From positions 82,372-146,371 of the forward strand of contig JAEZKF010000028.1 of the NCBI GenBank assembly GCA_023415575.1: a stretch of DNA of 64,000 nt. The letters run 5' to 3'. Every line of letters begins with the position of its first letter. Position 1 is the stretch's first letter. The stretch comes from Bacillota bacterium. Its GTDB lineage: Bacteria; Bacillota; Clostridia; Oscillospirales; Ruminococcaceae. A model generated the notes under the pieces. That model worked only from the letters and a program-made list of their open reading frames with translations, did not search any database and was not told the origin of the DNA. Positions 50,896 to 60,486 of this stretch are shown here, in pieces. The position numbers and the translations under genes were made by a program.

Positions 50896-53382
50896 ATGGC
50901 ACAAAAAAGGTCCGCTGCCAGTACGGCAAAGCGTTCCACCACAACTGCTAAAAAATCAAATACAAAGCGCTCATCCTCGGCAAAGCAGACGCCGGCCCAG
51001 GAGCGCGAGAGTAAACGCGCCTACGCCCGCCGCCAGATGACTGCGGTGGTTACCTTTGCTGTAGGTGTTTTCCTGTGTGCGCTTGTTTTTGTAGAGGGTG
51101 CAAATGTCTGGACAGTTCTGCATGACGTGATGTTCGGCCTGTTCGGTAATGTCGCGTATGCGGTGCCTTTCCTTACGATGCTGCTCGCAATTCTGATGGC
51201 AATTGACGGGCGGGCGTTTTCTCCCGCCGCAAAATGCTGGCAGGCCTTGCTGCTTACCGTGATGATCTGCGGTGCGGTACATATCTTTTCATCAAGCGGC
51301 ACTCCATCGGGCGACACCTTCTTTGAGCAGGTAACGTCCTTGTACACAAACGGAGTTGCCCACAGCGGCGGCGGATTGTTCGGCGGTGTGTTCGGATGGA
51401 CCTTGTATGAGTTGTTTGAAAAGCAGGGCGCAGGGATTACCATTATCCTGCTAATCGTAATGTTTATTATGATACTAACAGGACTTACGCTTGTTGACAT
51501 TTATAAGTCCGTCACGGTTCCTGTAAAGAAGCTCGGTAGTGTGTATCAGGAACGCTTGGAGGAAAAGGCAAACAAGCCGCGCTTTAATATTGACATCCCG
51601 CTTGACGATGATGAGATGCCCGAACATCCCATCACGGCTGGGCAGGTCATATGGTCCAATGCCATGACCGAAAAGGAGCGCAAGGCCGCACAGAAGCAGA
51701 AGCAAAAGGAAGAAAAGCAAAAGAATAAAAGCCTTATTGCTGAGATAAAAACCAAATCTCAAGCTTCCGAGCCTGTTGAACCTCCGGTGGTGGTTTTGCC
51801 TCCGCAGCGTATGGACAAGCAGGAGATTGCAAGCGAAACGATGGCGTTTGAAAAGGATGTCGCAAAGACCGCATCCGCGCAGGAAAGTGCGCCCGGAGAA
51901 GGATATACATATCCCCCTATTTCACTGTTGGAACAGGGAAAGAACATCGACATTGCCAACATGAGCGAGGAACTGACCCAAAACGCCGAGCTGCTGGTGG
52001 ACACCCTCAAGAGTTTTGGCGTTGTTACCAAGGTTCTCGCCATATCAAGAGGTCCGGCGGTAACCCGCTATGAGCTGCAGCCCTCCGCGGGTGTAAAAAT
52101 AGCAAAGATTACAAGCCTCGCAGATGATATTGCGCTCAACCTTGCAAGTGCGGGTGTACGCATTGAAGCGCCAATCCCGAACAAGCCCGCAGTCGGCATT
52201 GAGGTACCTAACCGCGAGGTCAGTGTCGTTAAACTGCGCAGCATCATCGACTCGAATGAGTTTATTAACGCAAAAAGCCGACTTTCGGTTGCGCTCGGAC
52301 AAGACATCTCGGGTGAAAAGGTCATCGGTGACCTTGCGAAGATGCCGCACGTGCTTGTGGCAGGTGCGACCGGTTCAGGTAAATCGGTGTGTATCAACTC
52401 CATGATTATCAGTCTCTTATATAAATCCACACCGGACGAGGTCCGCTTCTTAATGGTTGACCCGAAGGTAGTTGAGCTCGGCATCTACAATGGCATTCCG
52501 CATCTGCTTGTTCCTGTAGTGACCGACCCGCGTAAGGCGGCTGGAGCTCTCGGTTGGGCGGTCACCGAGATGCTAAATCGCTACAAGCTGTTTGCCGATA
52601 ATCAGGTTCGCGACCTTGTCGGATACAATGAGCTTGCTTCCATCAATGATGAGATTAAGCCATTGCCGCAAATAGTCATCATCATCGACGAACTTGCCGA
52701 CCTGATGATGGCGGCGCCCAATGAGGTTGAGGATGCCATCTGCCGCCTTGCACAGATGGCGCGTGCCGCGGGTATGCATCTGGTTATTGCGACCCAGCGC
52801 CCGTCGGTTGACGTTATTACAGGTGTAATCAAGGCAAACATCCCCAGCCGTATTGCCTTTGCGGTATCGTCACAGGTGGACTCACGCACCATCCTTGACA
52901 TGGGCGGCGCCGAAAAGCTGCTTGGGCGCGGTGATATGCTATATTCGCCGGTGGGCAGCTCCAAACCTATGCGTATCCAGGGCTGCTTTGTAAACGAGAA
53001 AGAGATTGAACGCGTGGTGTCCTTTATCAAGAATGGCTCGCAGGCTGATTATGATGACCAGATTCTCGATGAGATAGAAAAGCAGGCCGCAAAAGAAAAG
53101 GGTGCCCCGACTGATGGCGATAGTGAGGATGCAGCAGACGAGCTGCTGCCGAAAGCCATTGAGTGTGTGGTTGAGGCAGGACAGGCATCTACATCCTTAT
53201 TGCAGCGCCGCTTAAAGCTCGGTTATGCCCGCGCGGCCAGAATCATCGATGAGATGGAACAGCGAGGAATCGTCGGCCCGTTTGAAGGCAGCAAGCCCCG
53301 TACAGTCCTCATTACCCGTCAGCAGTGGATTGAGATGACTATGCGTGAAGATGCCGCACCCCAGCAGGAACCGGTTAACTGA
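50896..53382 (+). CDS. ftsK: DNA translocase FtsK/SpoIIIE
   Basis: An 828-residue DNA translocase. A Lys/Ser/Thr-rich N-terminal tail precedes four or so membrane helices up to residue about 205. A Lys/Glu-rich linker and an alpha domain follow. The RecA-like motor has Walker [13 protein letters not shown] (about residue 490) and Walker [13 protein letters not shown]. The C-terminal winged-helix gamma domain ([17 protein letters not shown]) reads polar DNA sequences. It moves chromosomal DNA through the division or sporulation septum. In this sporulating lineage it may do the SpoIIIE job; the tepA-ylzJ context supports that. Confidence 0.96.
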   Translation: MAQKRSAASTAKRSTTTAKKSNTKRSSSAKQTPAQERESKRAYARRQMTAVVTFAVGVFLCALVFVEGANVWTVLHDVMFGLFGNVAYAVPFLTMLLAILMAIDGRAFSPAAKCWQALLLTVMICGAVHIFSSSGTPSGDTFFEQVTSLYTNGVAHSGGGLFGGVFGWTLYELFEKQGAGITIILLIVMFIMILTGLTLVDIYKSVTVPVKKLGSVYQERLEEKANKPRFNIDIPLDDDEMPEHPITAGQVIWSNAMTEKERKAAQKQKQKEEKQKNKSLIAEIKTKSQASEPVEPPVVVLPPQRMDKQEIASETMAFEKDVAKTASAQESAPGEGYTYPPISLLEQGKNIDIANMSEELTQNAELLVDTLKSFGVVTKVLAISRGPAVTRYELQPSAGVKIAKITSLADDIALNLASAGVRIEAPIPNKPAVGIEVPNREVSVVKLRSIIDSNEFINAKSRLSVALGQDISGEKVIGDLAKMPHVLVAGATGSGKSVCINSMIISLLYKSTPDEVRFLMVDPKVVELGIYNGIPHLLVPVVTDPRKAAGALGWAVTEMLNRYKLFADNQVRDLVGYNELASINDEIKPLPQIVIIIDELADLMMAAPNEVEDAICRLAQMARAAGMHLVIATQRPSVDVITGVIKANIPSRIAFAVSSQVDSRTILDMGGAEKLLGRGDMLYSPVGSSKPMRIQGCFVNEKEIERVVSFIKNGSQADYDDQILDEIEKQAAKEKGAPTDGDSEDAADELLPKAIECVVEAGQASTSLLQRRLKLGYARAARIIDEMEQRGIVGPFEGSKPRTVLITRQQWIEMTMREDAAPQQEPVN

Positions 53383-53397
53383 TTGGAGGATATGTGA

Positions 53398-54420
53398 TTG
53401 GCAAAGAAGAAAAGTGGTAAAAGCACACAATTCCTAAAAAGCAAGGCTGCAGTACCCGTTATCGTGTTTGCGGCACTGCTTTGCGTGCTGCTTACCCTGT
53501 CAAGTCTTTCCGCTTTACCGTTTGCTTTTCCCACATGGGCCGATGCCTACGAGATTATAACAGGCGAGCCCCTTGAAAATGCGCCGACGGCCGCACCCGC
53601 CGAGATACCGGAAGAAGCGCAGCAGAAAAACCCGCCACCCGAGATATTAGGCGACAAGCAGATGTCGGTGTATATCATCGATGTCGGACAGGGGAGCTCC
53701 ACACTAATCACCACCGGTACCCATTCCATCCTTATCGATGCAGGAGAGAATGGTCAGGGTCAAGCGGTGTTGGATGTACTTGACGCTTTAGGCATTGACC
53801 GTCTTGATTATATGATTGGCACCCATCCGCACTCCGACCATATTGGCGGCATGGATGAGGTGTTAAAGAAGATTGCGGTCGACACCGTAATTATGCCGAA
53901 AATTCCCGACAAAATAGTGCCGACCACCAAGACCTACGAGGATGTTTTGACTATTCTTGCTGAGAAGAACATCAAAACGATTGCTGCTGCACCCGGAAAA
54001 AGCTATGCGGTCGGTGAGATGAAGCTGGACATCTTCGGCCCTGCTATCGAAGCGGATAACCTGAATGACACATCGGTAATCAGCAAGATTACCTTCGGTA
54101 AGATTCGCGTTTTAGTAACCGGAGATGCCGAAAAGAAGGCGGAGCGTGCTGCCATCAAAGCAGGCTACAACCTTTCTGCCGATATCTATGTCGCTGGCCA
54201 CCATGGGAGCACGACATCCTCATGCAAAGAGCTACTCAATGAGGTTTCACCTAAATTTGCTGCTATCTCGTGCGGGCTGGATAATGACTATGGGCATCCG
54301 CACACCGAAATCCTGCAGGCCTTTGAGGACCGAAAGGTTACCGTGCACAGAACTGATTTGGATGGCATAATTACATATACGACAGACGGTGCGAACATCA
54401 CCGTCAAAACCGGCAGGTGA
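53398..54420 (+). CDS. ComEC/Rec2-like metallo-beta-lactamase-fold hydrolase, membrane-anchored
   Basis: A 340-residue protein. One N-terminal membrane helix at about residues 17-45 is followed by a Pro/Ala-rich linker and then an MBL domain of the ComEC C-terminal type: MSVYIIDVGQGSSTLI, the metal-binding THPHSDHIGG, TGDAEKKAE and AGHHGSTTS. It is presumably secreted side-facing and may be a nuclease or phosphodiesterase. TTG 53398 has GGAGG eight bases upstream. The DUF3006 gene follows after seven bases, a common pairing. Confidence 0.87.
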   Translation: MAKKKSGKSTQFLKSKAAVPVIVFAALLCVLLTLSSLSALPFAFPTWADAYEIITGEPLENAPTAAPAEIPEEAQQKNPPPEILGDKQMSVYIIDVGQGSSTLITTGTHSILIDAGENGQGQAVLDVLDALGIDRLDYMIGTHPHSDHIGGMDEVLKKIAVDTVIMPKIPDKIVPTTKTYEDVLTILAEKNIKTIAAAPGKSYAVGEMKLDIFGPAIEADNLNDTSVISKITFGKIRVLVTGDAEKKAERAAIKAGYNLSADIYVAGHHGSTTSSCKELLNEVSPKFAAISCGLDNDYGHPHTEILQAFEDRKVTVHRTDLDGIITYTTDGANITVKTGR

Positions 54421-54427
54421 CCGCCCT

Positions 54428-54664
54428 ATGGATATGAATTATCAGTTAGTCAGTATAGACCGTTTTGAGGGTGATATCGCAGTCTGCGAGGATAACAGCA
54501 GAAAAACGCACTACATACTACGGCAAAACCTGCCGGAGGATGCAGCGGAAGGGGATTGCCTGCGGCTGTATGCAGACGGTCATGTTGAGATTGACAAGGA
54601 GCAAACCGAACTTCGAAAAGAACGCATCCGTTTGCTGCAAAATCGATTGTTTTCTGAGGAATAA
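54428..54664 (+). CDS. DUF3006 family protein
   Basis: A 78-residue protein of the DUF3006 family: a small beta domain (VSIDRFEGDIAVCED, LPEDAAEGDCL) followed by a charged helix. Members are often encoded beside ComEC-like MBL proteins, as here, and their function is unknown. ATG 54428 has AGGTGA eight bases upstream. Confidence 0.82.
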   Translation: MDMNYQLVSIDRFEGDIAVCEDNSRKTHYILRQNLPEDAAEGDCLRLYADGHVEIDKEQTELRKERIRLLQNRLFSEE

Positions 54665-54666
54665 AT

Positions 54667-54695
54667 AAAGTCCGCCGACTATTGGCGGGCTTTTT
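54667..54695 (+). terminator. Intrinsic terminator after DUF3006
   Basis: AAAGTCCGCC and GGCGGGCTTTTT pair (one mismatch) around GACTATT. Confidence 0.85.
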
Positions 54696-54736
54696 CATGC
54701 ACAATGAGCATACTAGAATAGCACAGGGAGAAACGA

Positions 54737-55456
54737 ATGGCAAGGATAATCAAATCAGGGATTGGTAATACCGTAAAAAACAACTACAAGATGTGCATGG
54801 TTCGCATAGGGCTATATGTCTTTCTGGCACTTTTGGGGGCCTCGTTTGTATACTTTACATACGGAATCAGCTTAATACTTTTACTTCCGCTTCTATTTGC
54901 TAAGAAAGAACGCACCAAGATGCTTTTGCTAAAACACGGCATCGAAGGGGAGATTGCAACAACAAAAGCCTTAAAGCGACTGCCAAAAAGCTACTATGTG
55001 TGCCCCGATGTGGTAATAACAAACGGCAGCAGTAAGGCTCAGATGGATCACGTTGTGGTGGGACCAAATGGTGTTTTTGTGGTGGAAACCAAGAATCACC
55101 TTGGTGTGATTAAGGGAGATGACAGCGATCATGCCATCCTGCAAAAGAAGAAGACGGCTTCTGGTGCTAAGTATGCGCGAAGATTCTATAGTCCCATGAG
55201 GCAGGTTCAGACACATGCGAGGGTTTTAAACCGCCTTATAAAAGAAACGGGTTATGATATTACCGTGCAGGGGATAGTGTACTTTTCAAACCCCAAGACG
55301 AAGGTACGGGTGTACAGCGAGGAGATACCAATCTTTTCAGCACGCCGCGGCGGAAGGCGCAGAATGCTCCGATTTATCAAACGCTGCCGCTCATCAAACC
55401 GGATTTCTGTGAAGGATTGTAAAATAATCGCACAGTTCATTGCAAATCATAGATAG
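54737..55456 (+). CDS. NERD-domain membrane protein
   Basis: A 239-residue protein. Two close hydrophobic helices at about residues 25-55 are followed by a NERD (nuclease-related) domain: GIEGEIATTKALKRL, then QMDHVVVGPNGVFVVETKNH with the Asp and E-x-K of the PD-(D/E)xK-like core. The C-terminal part is basic. NERD proteins are thought to process DNA or RNA but most are untested. SD GGGAG is upstream of ATG 54737. Confidence 0.85.
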   Translation: MARIIKSGIGNTVKNNYKMCMVRIGLYVFLALLGASFVYFTYGISLILLLPLLFAKKERTKMLLLKHGIEGEIATTKALKRLPKSYYVCPDVVITNGSSKAQMDHVVVGPNGVFVVETKNHLGVIKGDDSDHAILQKKKTASGAKYARRFYSPMRQVQTHARVLNRLIKETGYDITVQGIVYFSNPKTKVRVYSEEIPIFSARRGGRRRMLRFIKRCRSSNRISVKDCKIIAQFIANHR

Positions 55457-55501
55457 TGTTGGTATAATTACTAACACTGACAGATGAGCGGAGGGATGGT
55501 A

Positions 55502-56137
55502 ATGTCACAGCCGTTACAGGATACTTTACAGGGTATGCAAGAGAGAATCAGTACCCTGCCTTCAATGAATATAGATTCATTACCGCCGGGTAAAACGCTT
55601 TCAATCAGTGTTGATTTAAACAACGGTTTTGCTAAAAAAGGTGCCTTGTATTCGCCGAGGGTAGAAGCGCTGATTCCAAAAACGGTTTCATTCGTAAAAA
55701 GATGCAGAGAACTCTGCATTCCGATAATCGCGCTGACTGACTGTCACGGGGAGGATTCTCCTGAGTTTGTTGGCTTTCCGCCGCACTGCCTTGACGGTAC
55801 TGATGAGACGCTGGTTGTTGAGGAGATAAGAAACCTCGTTGACAGGATAATCCCCAAAAACTCCACCAACGGCTTTTATCGCCTGCAGGAGCAGGGTATT
55901 ATAGACAAGTACACAAACTTTATCATTACCGGATGCTGTACCGATATCTGCATCTTTCAGCTCGCGACAGCGATTAAAACATGGTTTAACGAGAAAAACG
56001 CAAGCTGTCGTGTGATCGTGCCGGCCTCGCTTGTGGACACCTACGACGCACCCGGCCACGATGCACAGCTGCTTAATGCTGTCTTCTTTAGCAATATGCT
56101 CAGCGCCGGTATTGAAGTGGTTCGAGACGTACAATGA
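55502..56137 (+). CDS. Isochorismatase-family hydrolase, probable nicotinamidase
   Basis: A 211-residue cysteine hydrolase. The fold marks are SISVDLNNGFAKKGALYS with the catalytic Asp, DCHGEDSPEF as metal or substrate loop, and the nucleophile in TGCCTDICIFQLA. Position next to nicotinate phosphoribosyltransferase argues for nicotinamide as the substrate (nicotinamide to nicotinate). ATG 55502 has GGAGGG six bases upstream. The pncB start is 22 bases after the stop. Confidence 0.86.
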   Translation: MSQPLQDTLQGMQERISTLPSMNIDSLPPGKTLSISVDLNNGFAKKGALYSPRVEALIPKTVSFVKRCRELCIPIIALTDCHGEDSPEFVGFPPHCLDGTDETLVVEEIRNLVDRIIPKNSTNGFYRLQEQGIIDKYTNFIITGCCTDICIFQLATAIKTWFNEKNASCRVIVPASLVDTYDAPGHDAQLLNAVFFSNMLSAGIEVVRDVQ

Positions 56138-56159
56138 TAACAAGGGAAGTAGTTTTTCA

Positions 56160-57623
56160 ATGAGTACAAAATGGGCGCAGCAGCGCAATCTGACAATGCT
56201 TGCGGATTTCTACGAGCTGACAATGGCAAATGGATATCTGCAAAATGGCCTGAAGGATAAGATTACGGTCTTTGATATGTTCTTTCGCACCATCCCGGAC
56301 AAGGCTGGCTTTGCCATCTTTGCGGGACTGGAACAGGTTATTGACTATATCACTAACCTGAAATTCACCGAGGAGGATATCGAGTACCTAAGGGGAAAGA
56401 ACCTTTTCTGTGAAGAGTTTTTGCAGTACCTTGCCGACTTTGAGTTCACCTGTGACGTATGGTCGATGGAAGAGGGAACGCCAATCTTCCCCAATGAGCC
56501 GGTGCTCACGGTACGTGGCCCGGTTATTCAGGCGCAGTTGCTTGAAACGATGATCCTTCTGACCATAAACTTTCAATCCCTGATTGCAACCAAGGCAAAC
56601 CGCATCGTTCGTGCCGCGCAGGGAAAACCGGTTCTTGAGTTCGGTTCCCGTCGGGCACAAAGCAGTGATGCAGCAATACTAGGTGCACGTGCGGCATATA
56701 TCGGCGGATGTGCAGGCACCGCCTGTACCATAGCAGACCGCGTCTACTCCATACCCGCATCGGGCACTATGGCACACAGCTGGGTACAGATGTTTGACAG
56801 CGAATACGAAGCGTTTGCTAAGTATGCGCAGATTTACCCGAACAGCTGTGTTCTGTTGGTAGACACCTATAACGTGCTCAAGTCAGGTATCCCGAACGCC
56901 ATTCGCGTGTTTGACGAGATCTTAAAGCCGATGGGCTGCAGGCCGCTGGGTGTTCGCATCGACAGCGGAGATATTGCCTACCTCTCAAAGCGCGCCCGCC
57001 GCATGCTCGATGAGGCAGGATATCCGGATGTTCAGATAATCGCATCCAATTCGCTTGACGAATACATCATTCGCGACCTCTTTTTGCAGGGGGCCCGCGT
57101 AGACAGCTTTGGTGTAGGCGAAAACCTCATTACATCCAAAAGCAGCCCTGTTTTTGGTGGTGTATATAAGCTGGTTGCTGCGCAAAACGACGATGGTACC
57201 TACGCGCCCAAGATTAAGATTAGCGAGAGCATTGAAAAGGTTACAACTCCGCATTTTAAGGAGCTGTATCGCCTGTTTTCCAAGGAAACAGGAATGGCGG
57301 TAGCGGATTACATCACAATAAAGGGCGAGGACCTTTGCGTTGATAACGGCCTAACCATCTTTGACCCGGTGGAGACCTGGAAGAAGAAGTTTCTGCCTAA
57401 CATCGAGGCGAAGCCCATGCTCAAGCAGATTTTCTCAAACGGAAAGCTGGTCTATCAGTCACCAGCCCTATCCGATATTCGCGCTTACTGCTTGCAGCAA
57501 ATCGAACTGTTATGGGATGAGGTTAAGCGATTTGAGAACCCGCATCGTTACTATGTGGACCTTTCCTTTAAGCTTTGGGATGTAAAGAACACCCTCCTTT
57601 CAAGCTATATGTCAAAATACTAA
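56160..57623 (+). CDS. pncB: Nicotinate phosphoribosyltransferase
   Basis: A 487-residue enzyme that joins nicotinate and PRPP to form NaMN, with ATP, in NAD salvage. Motifs are DFYELTMANGYL at the N-terminus, EFGSRRAQSSDAA, SGTMAHSWVQMF and LLVDTYNVLKSG, then RIDSGDIAYLS for the phosphoribosyl-binding barrel. Length matches the PncB1 class. ATG 56160 has an AAGGGAAG SD site. Forms a NAD salvage pair with the gene upstream. Confidence 0.93.
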   Translation: MSTKWAQQRNLTMLADFYELTMANGYLQNGLKDKITVFDMFFRTIPDKAGFAIFAGLEQVIDYITNLKFTEEDIEYLRGKNLFCEEFLQYLADFEFTCDVWSMEEGTPIFPNEPVLTVRGPVIQAQLLETMILLTINFQSLIATKANRIVRAAQGKPVLEFGSRRAQSSDAAILGARAAYIGGCAGTACTIADRVYSIPASGTMAHSWVQMFDSEYEAFAKYAQIYPNSCVLLVDTYNVLKSGIPNAIRVFDEILKPMGCRPLGVRIDSGDIAYLSKRARRMLDEAGYPDVQIIASNSLDEYIIRDLFLQGARVDSFGVGENLITSKSSPVFGGVYKLVAAQNDDGTYAPKIKISESIEKVTTPHFKELYRLFSKETGMAVADYITIKGEDLCVDNGLTIFDPVETWKKKFLPNIEAKPMLKQIFSNGKLVYQSPALSDIRAYCLQQIELLWDEVKRFENPHRYYVDLSFKLWDVKNTLLSSYMSKY

Positions 57624-57642
57624 TAATAAATTCTATACAACG

Positions 57643-57683
57643 AAGGGCTTGTAACCTATGCACAATAGGTAACAAGCCCTTTT
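57643..57683 (+). terminator. Intrinsic terminator after pncB
   Basis: AAGGGCTTGTAACCTAT and ATAGGTAACAAGCCCTTTT pair with a single A-A mismatch. Confidence 0.9.
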
Positions 57684-57727
57684 CAATTTGAGGATGTTAA
57701 AAGAATAAAGTAGATGTTGAATATGTA

Positions 57728-57756
57728 TTTACTTTTACAAACAAAATAGCTATAAT
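57728..57756 (+). promoter_or_regulatory. Promoter of the Lrp-LysE operon
   Basis: TTTACT (57728-57733), 17 bases, TATAAT (57751-57756), 33 bases before the lrp start. Confidence 0.65.
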
Positions 57757-57789
57757 TATTTTAAAATATTAAGTCGGGGGTGGTGATGC

Positions 57790-58230
57790 TTGGATTCAAT
57801 AGACCTGTCCATACTCAACCTTCTCAAGCAAAACGCAAAAAACACTGCATCGCAGATTAGCAAAAAGGTTGGTCTTTCCATACCAGCGGTTACGGAACGA
57901 ATCCGCAAGCTGGATGATGCAAAGGTAATCAACCGGTATACAGTACAGCTAAACCACAAAAAGATGGGCTATCATATCTTAGCATTTGTGTTTGTGAACA
58001 TTGACTCATCTGCGAATATCAAGGGCTTTCGGGAGCAGGTGGTTGGCTTTGAACAGGTTCTGGAATGCCATCATATGGCGGGAGAGTATGATTATCTCTT
58101 AAAGGTCGTGACAACCGACACCACGGAGCTTGAGGACTTCCTTAGCAATGGGCTCAAGTCAATCAAGGGTGTAGAGAAAACCAACACCCTGATTGTGCTT
58201 TCCACCTTAAAGGAAGAGCTCAACAGGTGA
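57790..58230 (+). CDS. Lrp/AsnC-family transcriptional regulator
   Basis: A 146-residue regulator. The N-terminal helix-turn-helix is DLSILNLLKQNAKNTASQIS followed by VGLSIPAVTERIRKL. The C-terminal RAM/ACT-like effector domain (HILAFVFVNIDS, CHHMAGEYDYLLKV) binds an amino acid and makes the octamer. It most likely controls the LysE-type exporter 28 bases downstream in response to an amino acid. Start TTG behind a GGGGGTGGTG SD region. Confidence 0.92.
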   Translation: MDSIDLSILNLLKQNAKNTASQISKKVGLSIPAVTERIRKLDDAKVINRYTVQLNHKKMGYHILAFVFVNIDSSANIKGFREQVVGFEQVLECHHMAGEYDYLLKVVTTDTTELEDFLSNGLKSIKGVEKTNTLIVLSTLKEELNR

Positions 58231-58258
58231 TAGGCGCGACACAAAAGGGAGGGAACTA

Positions 58259-58870
58259 ATGCTTATAAAAGGCTTTCGGTTTGGTATGCTGCTGCAGCTT
58301 GCGGTTGGGCCGGTTTGTATCTATCTGTTTCAAACGGCTATTACAAAGGGGTTACTATCAGCATTTACCGGGGTTGCGGCTGTGGTTTTGGTCGATTCAC
58401 TGTACATACTCGCAGCCATAGGGGGGATAGGAGCCCTACTTAATCGAAGTGATAGGCTAAAACACATTTTTCGGCTTGTGGGCGGTGCTGTGGTTGTTCT
58501 ATTTGGATTAAACAACATCCTCGCAGAGTTTGGGTTATCATTTCTTTCAGTATTTAGGATTCGCATACCGCAGCAGGTGGGCAACACATTCCTATACGTC
58601 TTGCTGCTTACCCTATCAAACCCACTGACCATCCTGTTCTGGGCGGGAGTATTTTCGACGAAGCTTGCGCAGGAGCAAATGAATAAAAGCGACATCTATC
58701 TTTTTGGGCTGGGCGCAGTCTGTTCAACAATGCTTTTTTTATCTTTGGTCTCAATACTCGGAGGTGCCATCAACCTATTTATCACAGACTTAATATTGAC
58801 CATTCTCAATATTGTAGTAGGTATTGTTTTGATTGTGTTTGGAGTTCGCTCAATATCAAAAAAGGTGTAA
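58259..58870 (+). CDS. LysE-family amino acid exporter
   Basis: A 203-residue membrane protein with six helices, matching LysE/RhtB. FRFGMLLQLAVGPVCIYLFQ (20 residues) at the N-terminus contains the conserved GP, and LTLSNPLTILFWAGVFS is the second signature. It exports an amino acid, probably the effector of the Lrp protein upstream. SD GGGAGG. Confidence 0.9.
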   Translation: MLIKGFRFGMLLQLAVGPVCIYLFQTAITKGLLSAFTGVAAVVLVDSLYILAAIGGIGALLNRSDRLKHIFRLVGGAVVVLFGLNNILAEFGLSFLSVFRIRIPQQVGNTFLYVLLLTLSNPLTILFWAGVFSTKLAQEQMNKSDIYLFGLGAVCSTMLFLSLVSILGGAINLFITDLILTILNIVVGIVLIVFGVRSISKKV

Positions 58871-59110
58871 ATGATTTTGCGTTGTATACTTTTTAGTTTC
58901 TGCGTCGTTTTTATTTTCAGTGTACGCAGAAAAATGCGTTTCATCTCACACTATTCCTGTGGTGTTTGGCATCCTTAGCTCTATATGTATTAAAAATGGA
59001 AAAATAAGAGCGTTAAGACAGATGCAAACCCAAATAATGATTTACAATCACGATATTATCTGATTTAATTATCAGTGACACTTCTTTTGGGGAGCGAGGA
59101 AACAAACCAA
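58871..59110. other. Intergenic region after the LysE gene
   Basis: About 240 AT-rich bases. TTTCTGCGT (58897-58905) pairs with ACGCAGAAA (58924-58932), a hairpin without a good T run that may end the Lrp-LysE transcript. Nothing else is recognised. Confidence 0.4.
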
Positions 59111-59623
59111 ATGTTCAATCATATAAGTGCTAAGCGCGCCCGAGTGCTTCTTGACCGAGAGTTTGACAGTTGTTTGTCAGACCTGATTGATCATGAAGTC
59201 GTACAGAAAATGAAGGATTTTACGCAGCATGGTGAAATCAGTTGTCTAAGACATTGTCTCTTTGTGTCATATATCAGCTTTCGGATATGTAAGCTGCTAA
59301 AGCTTGACTACCGCTCTGCCGCGAGAGGTGCTCTTTTGCATGACCTGTTCTTATACGACTGGCATCTGACAAGACCACCTGAGGGGCTGCACGCCTTTGT
59401 GCACCCCACAATTGCTTTGCGCAATGCGTCAACCTATTTTACACTCAATGATAAGGAAAAGGATATCATCTATAACCATATGTGGCCGGTGACCTTCCGC
59501 CTGCCGAGATACAGAGAGTCCTTTATCGTGTTGATGGCAGATAAGTACTGTGCGGTCATGGAATGCGTTGAGGTAGGCTCTCGGAGGCTTTTACAGCGTC
59601 TAAAGCTGCGATATGCATGTTAA
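59111..59623 (+). CDS. HD-domain phosphohydrolase family protein
   Basis: A 170-residue protein with the HD superfamily pattern: His in LRHCLFVSYIS, the HD pair in GALLHDLFLYDW, a later His in HPTIALRN, and MADKYCAVME with the last Asp. It should be a metal-dependent phosphohydrolase; substrate unknown. ATG 59111 is about 11 bases from GAGG, a longer spacing than most here. The next gene starts 30-40 bases on. Confidence 0.82.
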   Translation: MFNHISAKRARVLLDREFDSCLSDLIDHEVVQKMKDFTQHGEISCLRHCLFVSYISFRICKLLKLDYRSAARGALLHDLFLYDWHLTRPPEGLHAFVHPTIALRNASTYFTLNDKEKDIIYNHMWPVTFRLPRYRESFIVLMADKYCAVMECVEVGSRRLLQRLKLRYAC

Positions 59624-59653
59624 CGTGCTTTTCGAAGAAATTGACTGTATGAG

Positions 59654-60430
59654 GTGATAGCAATTTTATTCCTTGCAAGATGGTTTTTGATATTGATGTT
59701 TTATAGCTTCATCGGTTGGGTGTATGAATCGATTGTTTGCTCGGTCGAGGAAAGACGCCTGATTAACAGAGGCTTTTTAAACGGGCCAGTTTGTCCTGTT
59801 TACGGGTTTGGAGCCTTGCTTGTTATTGCACTATTATATAATCGCACCGATAACCTGCTTTTGCTCTTCTTCGGTGCTATGGTGTTGACAACAACGCTTG
59901 AATATATTACAGCAATCTTACTTGAAAAGCTGTTTGACGCCCGCTGGTGGGATTATTCTTCCTATCCCTTGAACTTCCAAGGCCGCGTTTGCTTGCTTGG
60001 TGCTGTGGTATTTGGTCTATTAGCAACATTGATGCTTCGGTTTTTGCATCCCTTTACACTCACGCTGCTTGCCTCAATACCGAATTGGGCAATCTATACC
60101 TTAGCAGGTGTCCTGTTTGTTATCATTGCAATAGATCTATTCTTCACCGTGCGCCATTTATTGCTGCTAAACGGAAGGCTGCAAACCATTCAAACCGAGG
60201 TCAACCAGTTCTTAGATAAGTATGTCAAGAAGGCTGAAGAGATAAAAACCTCACTGCTTGAGCGGTTTGAGGAAAGCGAGTTTTACACAGAGCAGGTAAA
60301 GAAATTGATTAACCTGAGAAAATGGCAGGATATCCGTATTGCAAAGGCATTCCCAAAACTCCGCCCGTTTCACTACAATGAGGCATGGCAGTGGTTAAAG
60401 AGCAAGCTGCTCAACTCCAAAGAAAAGTAG
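59654..60430 (+). CDS. CmpB-like putative ABC transporter permease (DUF1113)
   Basis: About 255 residues. Five or so membrane helices carry family motifs FYSFIGWVYESIVCS and RGFLNGPVCPVYGFGAL, then WWDYSSYPLNFQGRVCLLG. A cytoplasmic coiled-coil-like helix at about residues 180-225 and a basic tail follow. The family is labelled as a putative ABC permease, with no proven function. Start is unusual: GAGGTGAT at 59651-59658 is an excellent SD site, but eight bases after GAGG the in-frame codon is ATT (59663). The canonical GTG 59654 lies inside the SD itself. Confidence 0.83.
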   Translation: MIAILFLARWFLILMFYSFIGWVYESIVCSVEERRLINRGFLNGPVCPVYGFGALLVIALLYNRTDNLLLLFFGAMVLTTTLEYITAILLEKLFDARWWDYSSYPLNFQGRVCLLGAVVFGLLATLMLRFLHPFTLTLLASIPNWAIYTLAGVLFVIIAIDLFFTVRHLLLLNGRLQTIQTEVNQFLDKYVKKAEEIKTSLLERFEESEFYTEQVKKLINLRKWQDIRIAKAFPKLRPFHYNEAWQWLKSKLLNSKEK

Positions 60431-60440
60431 TACAATACAT

Positions 60441-60486
60441 AAAAGGGCCGTTGTAACCCGAATAAGGGGATACAACGGCCCTTTTT
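60441..60486. terminator. Bidirectional terminator between the CmpB-like gene and thiT
   Basis: AAAAGGGCCGTTGTA and TACAACGGCCCTTTT form a perfect 15-base-pair stem with a 15-base loop. Confidence 0.9.
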
